From assembly GCA_003458705.1 (NCBI GenBank), contig QRVH01000004.1, positions 1 to 64,000 on the forward strand: a stretch of 64,000 nt of DNA. The letters run 5' to 3'. Source of the DNA: Eubacterium sp. AF22-9. Its GTDB lineage: Bacteria > Bacillota > Clostridia > Lachnospirales > Lachnospiraceae. Each line of letters opens with the position of its first letter. Within the stretch, counting starts at the first letter, position 1. The translations under genes were made by a program, and so were the position numbers. Shown piece after piece: positions 26,052 to 35,011 of the stretch. The notes beneath the pieces were generated by a model. That model was not told the origin of the DNA, searched no databases, and worked only from the letters and a program-made list of their open reading frames with translations.

Positions 26052-27746
26052 TTATTTTTGTTGTATATTATACTTCTTCATAATATCATCAAATTCATCA
26101 TAATGAACAAATATAAATTTCCCTAAATCTGTAGCTTTTGCATCTGCCGGAATTATAAGCAGCGACCACAGCTGTTCACTCGCAGCCGGGTCATCAGGAT
26201 ATACATCCGCAACTAAATCATTAGGTGCAACATGGAATCTTACAACATCTTTATCTCCAACCTGATATACATCTTCCCCATAAGCCGATGCATCTTCAAG
26301 GCATGAAGAAGCTATTGTCGCATTTAAGTTAGTAAATGTAATCTTAGAATTATCTACTGCCAGTTCATCCTGATGAACATTTTTATTCTTAACAAGAACT
26401 GCTGGATTCTGATATAAATTTACACCACCATGATCTGCTGTTATGATAATAGTAGTATTGTCATACAGTCCTTTAGCTTTAAGTTCCTCAATATATTCTG
26501 AAATAATCTTGAATGAACCTCTTATCTGACTGTCAACTCCAACTGAATTTTCTTCTACACGCTCAGCATTCTCATTCATAACATAAGGACCATGTGCTCC
26601 ATTAAGATGATACATAACAAATGTATTCTTCTTATCCTGAGCTGTTATTCCGTTGTTCTTGTAATCTTCATAGAACTGTACATCATCCATTTTATACATA
26701 TTAGATGAGTTGTCCTTAATAGCAACATAATTACTAAAATCTCCTGTATATAACCAGAAATGCTGCTTTAAAAACTGTGGCATCGCATAAAATGACACCA
26801 GCTTGTACAGGCATCCATAGAAACCTCTGTTTGAAGTAACAACATATTCCTGCTCAAATTTAAGATTATCAACATTTTCCTTATCACAGTAATCAAGATA
26901 AAAATACTCTGTATATAGCTTTACCTGATAATTCTCATCCTGAAGATCTTTAAACAATGTTGAACTTTCATATGCTTCCTTATAGAAATCGCTTGTTTCC
27001 TGTTTTGCATTATAATCAATTTTACCAGTAAGAATTGTAGGAATTCCCAATACTGTTGGAGAACCACCCGCAACAGCATCTTTGAAATATGTAAAATCCT
27101 TCAGTTCATCTTTATATTCATCAACTGAAAGTGCCATATCCTCAAACCAGCTTGCATCAAGTGTATCGACAACGAACATAACTGTGTTCTCTTTAGACGA
27201 CAACTCAAACTCACCATTCTTGGTTACTGCAAAGTCATTAACAATTGTCTTGTGTGTTGTCATTATCATAACAACTAAAGATACAATCTGCATTGCAGTT
27301 AATAACATGCTTCCCCATCTTGCAATGAGTTCCATTACATTTTTCTTAAATATGTAAATAACCTGTGGCGCAACAAAACATATTATCCATGCCACTATAC
27401 TGATTATTCCATTAACCTTATATGCTGACCAGTTTATCTGATTACCATTAAGTGACTTAAATGCCGGATTAAGAAAATTACCCTGTACATAAAATCCCAG
27501 GCCCAGACTCAATACAAGTAATACATATGAATCAAAGATTCTCTGCTTAAACATCAATGCACCAACTATATATATAGCGAGCAGCATTATCGCAGCAAGT
27601 ATAAGAATCACCGGTACAATTTCCCCGAAATCTACTGAAAACTCATCAATATTGCTCAAATATAATGAACTCGGCATATACACTGCAAATGTAAAAACAA
27701 GAAACAGTGATACAGGAAGGAGTTTTAATATTCTCTTTTTAAACAT
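26052..27746 (-). CDS. Membrane sulfatase-fold enzyme (LTA synthase / phosphotransferase-like)
   Basis: Five membrane helices (residues 1-180) are followed by an outside alkaline-phosphatase/sulfatase domain. VMFVVDTLDASWF holds the metal-binding Asp and a candidate Thr nucleophile, and IITADHGGVNLY is the second metal site. This build is shared by lipoteichoic acid synthases and phosphoethanolamine or phosphoglycerol transferases. A role in adding a phosphate-linked group to the surface polymer is likely, though the substrate cannot be read. The start has AGGAGAG. A small membrane protein gene lies 19 bases upstream. Confidence 0.75.
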   Translation of the reverse strand: MFKKRILKLLPVSLFLVFTFAVYMPSSLYLSNIDEFSVDFGEIVPVILILAAIMLLAIYIVGALMFKQRIFDSYVLLVLSLGLGFYVQGNFLNPAFKSLNGNQINWSAYKVNGIISIVAWIICFVAPQVIYIFKKNVMELIARWGSMLLTAMQIVSLVVMIMTTHKTIVNDFAVTKNGEFELSSKENTVMFVVDTLDASWFEDMALSVDEYKDELKDFTYFKDAVAGGSPTVLGIPTILTGKIDYNAKQETSDFYKEAYESSTLFKDLQDENYQVKLYTEYFYLDYCDKENVDNLKFEQEYVVTSNRGFYGCLYKLVSFYAMPQFLKQHFWLYTGDFSNYVAIKDNSSNMYKMDDVQFYEDYKNNGITAQDKKNTFVMYHLNGAHGPYVMNENAERVEENSVGVDSQIRGSFKIISEYIEELKAKGLYDNTTIIITADHGGVNLYQNPAVLVKNKNVHQDELAVDNSKITFTNLNATIASSCLEDASAYGEDVYQVGDKDVVRFHVAPNDLVADVYPDDPAASEQLWSLLIIPADAKATDLGKFIFVHYDEFDDIMKKYNIQQK

Positions 27747-27765
27747 CTTTTCTCTCCTGCCTGTT

Positions 27766-27990
27766 CTATTTGTCTTCAGTAGAAGCCTTGTTTACCACGA
27801 TGTCATCGCTCTCTACTTCTTTATTTCTATTCTCATCAATACCAAGCTTTTCGTTAACCTTCTTCTTAGCCTTTCTCCAATAGATACCTACAGCAGCACC
27901 AACTGCAATTACAACACCTGCAATAGCCTGAATAGCATAAGTCATAACTGATGGATCAATATAACCACCTACCATAATTGAATTAAACAT
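27766..27990 (-). CDS. Small single-pass membrane protein of unknown function
   Basis: The product has 74 residues: a short outside segment (MVGGYIDPSVMTY), one helix rich in small residues (AIAGVVIAVGAAVGIYW) and a highly charged inside tail with KAKKKVNEK and many Asp/Glu. It has an ideal ribosome site (AGGAGG, 7 nt). It lies between the YidC/TagF gene and the sulfatase-fold gene with spacings under 20 bases, so it is part of the operon. I do not recognise a family; it may be a helper of the neighbouring membrane enzyme. Confidence 0.75.
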   Translation of the reverse strand: MFNSIMVGGYIDPSVMTYAIQAIAGVVIAVGAAVGIYWRKAKKKVNEKLGIDENRNKEVESDDIVVNKASTEDK

Positions 27991-28006
27991 TTTAAATCCT
28001 CCTGCT

Positions 28007-29146
28007 TTAATTATTTTTCTTTTCTTGTATTTTTTTAATAACTTCGCCTATTATGTATTCTGCACCAACCTCTGCACTATGACCGAGGTTATATACATAC
28101 TCATTAACAAATTTTTCAATTCTGTCTTTGTATTTATCAGCGTTATTGAGCATTTCCTCTACAACTTCCGGAACCTTGTCCATCTCATCAGGTTTTAATG
28201 TAGCGCCAATACTCTCTCTCATCCATATGTTGATAGGTTCGACATCTATCTTCTTATATTCCGGATTCATAACCTTCATAGGTGTATCAATAAATAATAC
28301 CGGTTTACATGTTGTATAAGCATATTCATATGCTATACCCGACCAGTCTGTAATCATCATATCAGCCTCGAACACCGTACTGTTAGATGAAAAATCTGTC
28401 TGAATTTCAATATCTTCATCAGAGGCAAATCTCTGCTTTAATTCTTCCATTCTCTCCGGCATATGTCTTACATGCTGTGGATGAGGTCTTACAGTAACCT
28501 TATATCCATGCCCTTTAAGATTATCAAGAAGCGCATCCAGACAGCTGTCCACAATATTATCTTTCTGCCATGATGGCGCAATAAGAATTGATTTCTTATC
28601 TGACGGCTTCTTTTCCATCTTTTTATAATCTTCAATCATGGAATCAAGGAGGCTGTATCCCCATTCAACAATTGTTTTCTTAGGCAGTCCATATACTTCC
28701 TCTGTCTTTTCAATTTCCTCTTTATGATGTTTTCCTGTGCATAAAACCGCATCAAAATGATCCATTGAACCTTTTCTCATTGTCATGTTAAGACTATCCA
28801 TGCAATGTGGTATATAGACATATTCAACATCTTTCCTTATGTAGCTTCTCTTAATATGATAATTTTCAAGATCCGGCATTGTCATTACAACAACATCCGC
28901 ATCAAGCTTCATCATAAGCGTTATAAGTTTCTTTTCACCTATATAATAAGCCTTTATCTGGTCATTCTTTTCTGCAAGTTCAAATATAGTATTCTTTTCT
29001 GCAAGTTCAAATATAGTATCCTCTGGATCACTTGTTATGTAATGAATAACAATATTAGTATTTTTAAGAATATACTCTATAATTCCCTGATAATACTTAT
29101 AAAATCCCTTATTTTCTGAATAGAAAACAAGATGTTTATTTACTAT
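28007..29146 (-). CDS. CDP-glycerol glycerophosphotransferase-like domain (TagF/TagB), part of a YidC fusion
   Basis: The domain has YKYYQGIIEYIL, IHYITSDPED, YIGEKKLITLMMK, VVMTMPDLENYHIKRS, PHCMDSL, IAPSWQKDN, VRPHPQH and MITDWSGIAYEYA, a series typical of TagF/TagB glycerophosphotransferases. The first ATG is at 28915, but the open homologous frame continues to 29146 and has neither start codon nor ribosome site there. It directly abuts the end of the YidC-like frame. Restoring one T in the run at 29151-29154 joins both as KRFFSIVNKHLV. A 27-bp tandem duplication repeats TIFELAEKN. The domain would add glycerol phosphate or a related unit to a wall polymer. Confidence 0.8.
   Translation of the reverse strand: MVNKHLVFYSENKGFYKYYQGIIEYILKNTNIVIHYITSDPEDTIFELAEKNTIFELAEKNDQIKAYYIGEKKLITLMMKLDADVVVMTMPDLENYHIKRSYIRKDVEYVYIPHCMDSLNMTMRKGSMDHFDAVLCTGKHHKEEIEKTEEVYGLPKKTIVEWGYSLLDSMIEDYKKMEKKPSDKKSILIAPSWQKDNIVDSCLDALLDNLKGHGYKVTVRPHPQHVRHMPERMEELKQRFASDEDIEIQTDFSSNSTVFEADMMITDWSGIAYEYAYTTCKPVLFIDTPMKVMNPEYKKIDVEPINIWMRESIGATLKPDEMDKVPEVVEEMLNNADKYKDRIEKFVNEYVYNLGHSAEVGAEYIIGEVIKKIQEKKNN
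28964..29017. repeat. 27-bp perfect tandem duplication in the TagF-like region
   Basis: ATTCTTTTCTGCAAGTTCAAATATAGT minus its ends is repeated exactly head to tail (unit 28964-28990 and 28991-29017). It adds nine residues in frame next to the DPED motif. Confidence 0.95.
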
Positions 29147-30137
29147 TGAGAAAATCTCTTATAATCAGCCCTCTCTTTTTTTGCATATGGATTTTTCTGG
29201 AAAAGCTTTCTCTTTGCTGTACTTCCACCTATTCCCTCTAATGCCGCAAGTTCCTGTTTGCTGGCTTCAAGATCTTCATAATCAACATAGTTCTTAGGAT
29301 TAATAGCCCAGTTTAAAAGATAAAGCTGAAGTATTGCAAATAAATTACTTGCTACCCAGTATAATGCCACACCTGCTGGAACAAACCATCCAAGATATAA
29401 TGAAAGTCCAACAGATAAAATCATCATTCCATACTTGTTAAGCTTTGACTGTTCAGCCTGCAAAACATTGCTTGCATTCTGTGCAACGCATAATAACCAT
29501 GCTGAAATTCCTGCAATAACAGGAACTATAATATCTATTCCACCTACTTCCGATGGCACCCAGCTTAAATTAATTCCCAGAAAACTCATTTTAAGATTCT
29601 TTATTGAATCAAGAGTTGCTGCAATATCAACATTAGTAAACTGTGACTGCAAGGCAAGGAACTGTCCTTCATAAGTTCCATTTTTATGCTTTCTACAACG
29701 GCAAGCTGAATTGAAGAAGACTCCGGGTCTGCACCCGTAGCTGCTATAATCAGACCATTAAAAGCATTTATTAAATCCTTTGGCAGATGTAACAGATAAT
29801 CCAAAGGATGATATATAACTGCCACAAGTCCAAGTAAAAGTATAATCTGTATCGCCAGTGGTATGAGTGATGCAAGCGGATTATATTTTTCTTTCTTAAA
29901 CAGCTTAGACTGTTCATCTGCTATTGCATCCTTGTCTCCAAAATGTCTTGTCTTTATACGGTTAATTTCAGGCTGCATCTTTACCATTTTAATTGAATTC
30001 TTCTGAACCCATATTGAAACTGGCAAAAGAACTATTTTGCTTATGAGTGTGAATAAAATAATAGCTATTCCATAATTACTTATCAGCTTATAGCAAAATG
30101 CCATTACATACCCTAGTGCGCTTGAAAGAATATTCAT
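29143..30137 (-). CDS. YidC/Oxa1-like membrane insertase domain, apparently fused to the TagF-like domain
   Basis: ATG 30137 follows AGGGGG. The protein starts with helices and the YidC pattern: YGIAIILFTLISKIVLLPVS with the positively charged groove residue region, KMQPEINRIK, and SLIPLAIQIILLLGL. A break at 29681-29685 (five instead of six A on the coding strand) shifts the frame after VVESIK; the next frame gives NGTYEGQFLALQSQF and runs through WFVPAGVALYWVASNL to KRFSQ at 29143. Both halves are needed for the five core helices. Oxa1-type proteins insert membrane proteins; inside a glycopolymer operon this one is probably specialised. See the linked TagF-like entry for the fusion. Confidence 0.8.
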
Positions 30138-30208
30138 GATTTCCCCCTTATATTTATTTAATAAGCAATGTGATATTGTACCACACACCTATTTTATCGT
30201 AAAGCATT

Positions 30209-31027
30209 TTATTTTTTCAGTGTAAGTTCATAGTAATATATCCCACCCTGGAATGTTGATGCTGTCTTTCTTTCTGATACATCATAGAAACGTCTTAACT
30301 GTTCTACCGCACTATCCATGTCAACATCTATATCAACAAAATAAGTACACACCACAAACACTGCCTTATCCTTTAACTCTTTAGTTCCTGTATCTCCTGG
30401 TTTTTTCTTCTCAAACCATTCAAGCCTGTAATAATCTTTCATCTGTTCCGTATTATCATTTTCATAGAAAACTCTCTTTTTCTTCTGTCTGTCCCAGTTA
30501 AGATAATACAAAGGAACATTTCCACAGATAAATACTCCGCCATCATTATACAGAATAATATCAGTTGTATCCGGGTCGTAATCTGTTTCTTTTAATAAAT
30601 TATCCATAGAATCATCATAACAATGATACTGGGTATTATGTATGAGTGATTCTCCATAAGTTGTAGTTTCAAGTACTCTTGTCATAAGCAGCGTATCCAT
30701 TGTAACGCCATCAGCCTTCTTAAACACAAGCCTTGATAAAGGATCTATTGTTATAAAACATTCAAGTGCAAGAATTACTATCCATGCACATAACAGTATT
30801 CTTCCGCATAAAGTTCTTCGCTTTAAATTCTGTGTTTTTCCTGTAATTTCAGCTTTATTAAGATATACGTCTTTTGCTTTTTCAATTACATAAACAGCCA
30901 AAATATATATAATAACATCACTTATTATGTTATATCTTGAACATGTACCTGTAATATACAGATGTACCTGTAATATACAGATATGAAAAATGCTGAATGT
31001 GTAATCCATGCACCAGCAAGTGTACAT
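30209..31027 (-). CDS. GT-C-like membrane protein, C-terminal part
   Basis: After the 19-bp duplication the frame continues with a membrane helix (ISDVIIYILAVYVIE), a second helix (ILLCAWIVILALE) and an outside C-terminal domain of about 180 residues (YDPDTTDIILYNDGG, YFVDIDVDMDSAVEQLRRFYD). No ribosome site precedes its first ATG at 31027, which sits inside the previous gene. It is therefore the tail of the protein encoded from 32157. Confidence 0.65.
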   Translation of the reverse strand: MYTCWCMDYTFSIFHICILQVHLYITGTCSRYNIISDVIIYILAVYVIEKAKDVYLNKAEITGKTQNLKRRTLCGRILLCAWIVILALECFITIDPLSRLVFKKADGVTMDTLLMTRVLETTTYGESLIHNTQYHCYDDSMDNLLKETDYDPDTTDIILYNDGGVFICGNVPLYYLNWDRQKKKRVFYENDNTEQMKDYYRLEWFEKKKPGDTGTKELKDKAVFVVCTYFVDIDVDMDSAVEQLRRFYDVSERKTASTFQGGIYYYELTLKK

Positions 31028-32157
31028 ATCGCAAACATTTTTTCTTTGCAGATATCCTTTAAATATTTTCTGTTAATTACAATATATATAGTTCCTGCAA
31101 CAATAACAGCTATAACTATCCAGTTAAAATTAAGGATAAACTGCTGTTTGAATTTCATAAGCATAAAAGATGGATTGAATCCCAGACACTCAGAACCATT
31201 ATTGTTCCATTTAAACAATCCACCTGCTTCCTGCTCGCCTGTTGCAACCCAGTTATTTCCATATCTTCTGAAATATCCCCACTGGATAAGTGCTGCTGCC
31301 AGTGTCATATACAGCTTTGCATCTGTAAATATCTTTTTCAGGCATTTTTTCTTATCGACAAGAATATGTCTTACAATCTGTCCAAGTGCTATACCGGCTA
31401 CAATAACAAGACCATTCTCTTTTGTCTGAAAACAATAAATGCTTAATATTCCAACAAGCAGTGGCTTATCATACATATAGCAGCACACTATCATAATGAC
31501 AATCATTGCCATTGTATAATCAAGATTCAGATGAGTTGTAAATGTATATACAAGCGGTGCTCCTGATACAAGAAGCGTATACACTGCACACATATTTTTT
31601 GATGCATTTGTTATCTTAATAATAATCTTATATACGCACCACATTGCAACAGCCGTGATTATAAGGTTAATTACAGACACACCTATAATCTGTCTTGGGA
31701 ATATAAATTCTCCAATCATATACAGAAGGCAGAAAAATGATGCCGAATGACCACACAATCCATAATCCGAGAAAAATTCCTCGAATGTTGAATATGAAAA
31801 ATTATCAAGCGTGAGCCCCATTCTGTAGTAATATTCTCCCGCGTCCCATCTCTGTAAAAGATTTATAAACGGCAGCCTTGTAAGAATAATTACAACAAGA
31901 ACTATAAGCATCACTTTATTTTCTTTTATAAAATCCATAATGGCATGCCCATTAAACGACCGGATAACACCGCATAATGAGACTAACAGTGCCAGTACAT
32001 ACACAGCTGAACCCGCTATAAGAATTGCTGTAAACCGTGATGAATAATCCACCATGTTTCCATTTAATGTTACAGACAACACTGTAAAAAGGAATATTGG
32101 AAGCATTCCTATAACAAACTGGTTCACAAGACTTTTTAGTCTTTGCTTAATATCCAT
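30925..32157 (-). CDS. GT-C-like polytopic glycosyltransferase, N-terminal part
   Basis: ATG 32157 lies behind GGAG. The protein has about ten membrane helices. The first large outside loop holds LQRWDAGEYYYRMG, the acidic motif expected of GT-C (PMT/GT39-like) transferases that use polyprenyl-phosphate sugars. FSDYGLCGHSASF follows. The frame is disturbed at 30943-30980 by a 19-bp tandem duplication and ends at 30925, while the adjacent frame carries on with the last helices and an outside domain. The combined protein has about 650 residues. The sugar and acceptor are unknown. Confidence 0.65.
   Translation of the reverse strand: MDIKQRLKSLVNQFVIGMLPIFLFTVLSVTLNGNMVDYSSRFTAILIAGSAVYVLALLVSLCGVIRSFNGHAIMDFIKENKVMLIVLVVIILTRLPFINLLQRWDAGEYYYRMGLTLDNFSYSTFEEFFSDYGLCGHSASFFCLLYMIGEFIFPRQIIGVSVINLIITAVAMWCVYKIIIKITNASKNMCAVYTLLVSGAPLVYTFTTHLNLDYTMAMIVIMIVCCYMYDKPLLVGILSIYCFQTKENGLVIVAGIALGQIVRHILVDKKKCLKKIFTDAKLYMTLAAALIQWGYFRRYGNNWVATGEQEAGGLFKWNNNGSECLGFNPSFMLMKFKQQFILNFNWIVIAVIVAGTIYIVINRKYLKDICKEKMFAICTLAGAWITHSAFFISVYYRYICILQVHVQDIT
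30943..30980. repeat. 19-bp perfect tandem duplication breaking a GT-C-like gene
   Basis: ATGTACCTGTAATATACAG is present twice head to tail. The 19-bp insertion is not a multiple of three and falls exactly where the reading frame of the membrane protein is broken. Confidence 0.95.
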
Positions 32158-32174
32158 ATACACTCTCCATATAT

Positions 32175-33368
32175 CTATATTTTTCTACATCCAACTATCA
32201 TTATCATAAGTATTTTAATAAGGTTTACAATAACCAGCGCAATAGCCATTCCCCAGAGATTCCACACCATAGTCATAGGAATTGCTATTATAACAAATGC
32301 AATTAAGAATACTATATTTATAACCAGCTGATATTTCTCATCTGTAAATCTGAGCAGTATTACTGTAAGCGTATTTGCAATAAAGTAAAATACCTGTCCC
32401 AGGTTCGCAAACCACAAATATGGTTTAACCATATCGAATATATCAGCATACATGATTCTGACAAATATATATGAAACTCCGTAACATACAACATTTATTA
32501 ATATACTGCCTGCTATACTGCCCAGACACAACTTAACAAATGTGCTCTTTTTAATTGTTCCATCATACTTTGCCAGATGTCCTATTACGACACCATTAAG
32601 CGGTACTGATACAAGCGAAACCATCTTTCCTACAAGTGTAGCCGCATAGAAAATTGTAACAGCTACACCGCCTGAAATAGCCTGAAGTATTAATCTGTCC
32701 GCATTAAGTATTACTGCTGCAATAAGCTCTGTGCCTGATAAAAGCATAAGGGAACGCATATTTTCTTTGAAAAATTCACTTCGTTTAAACTTTTTACCCT
32801 TATATATTCCGCCTACTGCCATTACAAAAAAGACAGCAAGGCATTCACCGCACAGCATTGCTATTATCCATGAGTGCGTAACATAAAACAAAGCTATTCC
32901 GGCAAGATATCCTATTGATATCAAAAGATAAAATAAAAAATACCTCTTATAATTAAGATTAAGCCTGAATTCAACATCTGAATAATATCTAAGCACTGTG
33001 AATATCATAAGTGCCAGATATCCTATCCATACAATTACACTGAATTGTTTCAGCCATAAAAGACCGGCTGCAGAAACCAGTACTGAAAGCACCGCTATCA
33101 TACATAAGAAAATATTGTAATCTCCATTGCTGTCATGTTCTTTCATGCTGGTAACCATTCTTGAATAGTTAGCTGCCGTTCCGAAAGTTGAACCCATAAT
33201 TGCAACAAGTGATATCAGTGTAAGAACTACACCAAACTGGTCTGCTCCCAGCTGTCTGTTAAAAAATGGATACAGAACCAGCTGGATAACACCATTCATC
33301 ACAATAAGCCCCATCATGCTGTACATGAAATCTCCTGTAAGGCTTTTTAATTTATCTGGTATTTTCAT
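32175..33368 (-). CDS. Wzx-like polysaccharide flippase (MOP/MATE superfamily)
   Basis: The product has 397 residues with about twelve membrane helices. MNGVIQLVLYPFFNRQLGADQFG near the N-terminus is the typical first helix and loop of polysaccharide exporters (GxxxxxxxxPxxxRxL). It would flip undecaprenyl-diphosphate-linked repeat units. Its presence next to an ABC exporter in the same operon suggests that two export routes exist. The start has TAGGAG, and the stop is 18 bases from the next gene. Confidence 0.8.
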   Translation of the reverse strand: MKIPDKLKSLTGDFMYSMMGLIVMNGVIQLVLYPFFNRQLGADQFGVVLTLISLVAIMGSTFGTAANYSRMVTSMKEHDSNGDYNIFLCMIAVLSVLVSAAGLLWLKQFSVIVWIGYLALMIFTVLRYYSDVEFRLNLNYKRYFLFYLLISIGYLAGIALFYVTHSWIIAMLCGECLAVFFVMAVGGIYKGKKFKRSEFFKENMRSLMLLSGTELIAAVILNADRLILQAISGGVAVTIFYAATLVGKMVSLVSVPLNGVVIGHLAKYDGTIKKSTFVKLCLGSIAGSILINVVCYGVSYIFVRIMYADIFDMVKPYLWFANLGQVFYFIANTLTVILLRFTDEKYQLVINIVFLIAFVIIAIPMTMVWNLWGMAIALVIVNLIKILMIMIVGCRKI

Positions 33369-33377
33369 ATTAATCTC

Positions 33378-34205
33378 CTATTCATTATCTGGAATGATAT
33401 GATAAGGCTGTCTTTCTTCCTCTGGTGGAAGCTGCATATAGTCTCCATAACAGGCTCTTAACACGCTGTCATAATCCCTAGGACATTCAAAATAATCTTC
33501 TCCCACTTTAAGCGGAACTGTCCCGTCATACCATTCTTTTTTAACCCACTTTTTAAGTTCGGGCATAGGATAATTACTGTAGAAATAATGCTGTGTGCCA
33601 TCCTTTACAGACTGGCTCACTCTATCATATTTCTCTCTGAGCTTATCAAGAGACTTATATTTTCCGATAGCTGCAAAAAATCTTACGCCACATCCTGTTA
33701 TAGTTCCAAACTCTGAATAATCTATACTGTCTCTGTGTCCCATGCACTGTCCATATATAAATGTAAGTCTCATACGCAGAATAGTCTGCTTAAACTTTGA
33801 ATCATATGCATTATCCAGTATAAAACAGTCCAGAACTAATTTATCCTTATACTTTTCAGGTACATGCTCTTTTACTTTGTCATAACTCTGCAGTGGAACA
33901 GAATCACCAAGATATACAAGCCTTGTAGGAAAATCAAAAAAGCTGCCTGGCACTAAATCTTTTACCTTAACCAGCTCAAAATCATCTCCCCACGCTTCCT
34001 TTGGTATTGCCAGTAATTTATTATACTGTTCTCTTGTAAATGCTATATCTATATCATCATCCCATGGAATAAAATCATGATGTCTTACCGCTCCAATAAG
34101 CGAACCTGAATCATAATAATAAGTTACTCCATATTCTTTACACACAGAATCCAGCTTTCTCATAAGAATCCTGTTTATCTCGTGTGCTTTCTCTAAATTT
34201 GTCAT
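33378..34205 (-). CDS. LicD family phosphotransferase
   Basis: The LicD pattern is clear: YYYDSGSLIGAVRHHDF followed by IPWDDDIDIAFTREQY, with the DDDID metal site, then FDFPTRLVYLG and CYGDYMQLPP at the end. LicD proteins transfer phosphocholine or similar phospho-groups onto surface glycans. The length of 275 residues is normal. No choline uptake or CTP:phosphocholine genes are in the window, so the transferred group is open. Confidence 0.9.
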   Translation of the reverse strand: MTNLEKAHEINRILMRKLDSVCKEYGVTYYYDSGSLIGAVRHHDFIPWDDDIDIAFTREQYNKLLAIPKEAWGDDFELVKVKDLVPGSFFDFPTRLVYLGDSVPLQSYDKVKEHVPEKYKDKLVLDCFILDNAYDSKFKQTILRMRLTFIYGQCMGHRDSIDYSEFGTITGCGVRFFAAIGKYKSLDKLREKYDRVSQSVKDGTQHYFYSNYPMPELKKWVKKEWYDGTVPLKVGEDYFECPRDYDSVLRACYGDYMQLPPEEERQPYHIIPDNE

Positions 34206-34237
34206 ATCACTCTTTGCCCCTTTTGTGCATCACTCTT

Positions 34238-35011
34238 TTAGAATTTAAAAAAGCTTAAATTATTATTGTTACTTTCTAACGGTTTACTACCCGTAATAGC
34301 TTCTAATGTATTTTCAAGTTCTGTTAATTCTTCCTCTGTGTATGCCCTCCTTTCAACATATATTCCAGCAAATCCCTGTTCCTTGAGATAAGAAACCATA
34401 TCTTCATATTTCATTTCAGAGACAGATTCATTCCATTCATCTTCCTCTCTGCCCTTTATTGAACCATAACTCCATTTCAGGGTATTTGAATGAAGGTATC
34501 CTATATACAAATGATAATCTGCCATATCATTTACCGGACCATCCTCCGGATACTTATGATATGGTAACTGATATATCATTGAACCAGGTGCTAATTCATC
34601 TTCTATCGCCTCGACAAATTCTTTATCGCTTGTGTACTCTGCTTCTATCGTATCATAAGCAGGTGTTACCAGTGCCGGGCATCCCTCCCATATACTAAAT
34701 ACGCAGATACAGCCAAATACTACAGTCATTCCATAAAGCAGAATGTTGTATTTAACTTTCTTTTCTTTTTTATTGTTAATACGTGCCTTTAATACATTTA
34801 CCAGTTTATCTGCAAGAAGTGCAACTGCAAGAATACATGCATACTCAATAAATATTGAAATTCTGTTATATCCTCTAAGCATCGGACTTATAAAGAATGA
34901 GAACATTGCGCCAATACCACCTATTGTTCCCATAAGCACCATTGTAATATTAAGCTCCGACAGATATCCAAGTCTCTTATTTAACGCACTGTCCTTCTTA
35001 GTAACATGCAT
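34238..35011 (-). CDS. Polytopic membrane protein (GT-C-like), C-terminal part
   Basis: The fragment begins inside the preceding frame with KKDSALNKRLGYLSELN, has three membrane helices and then a soluble outside domain (YDTIEAEYTSDKEFVEAIEDEL, YHLYIGYLHSN). It lacks a ribosome site. One T restored at 35000 (CTTAAG instead of CTAAG) joins it to the N-terminal part as MLLKKDSALNKR. The end resembles the soluble tail of GT-C-type membrane proteins. Confidence 0.65.
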   Translation of the reverse strand: MHVTKKDSALNKRLGYLSELNITMVLMGTIGGIGAMFSFFISPMLRGYNRISIFIEYACILAVALLADKLVNVLKARINNKKEKKVKYNILLYGMTVVFGCICVFSIWEGCPALVTPAYDTIEAEYTSDKEFVEAIEDELAPGSMIYQLPYHKYPEDGPVNDMADYHLYIGYLHSNTLKWSYGSIKGREEDEWNESVSEMKYEDMVSYLKEQGFAGIYVERRAYTEEELTELENTLEAITGSKPLESNNNNLSFFKF

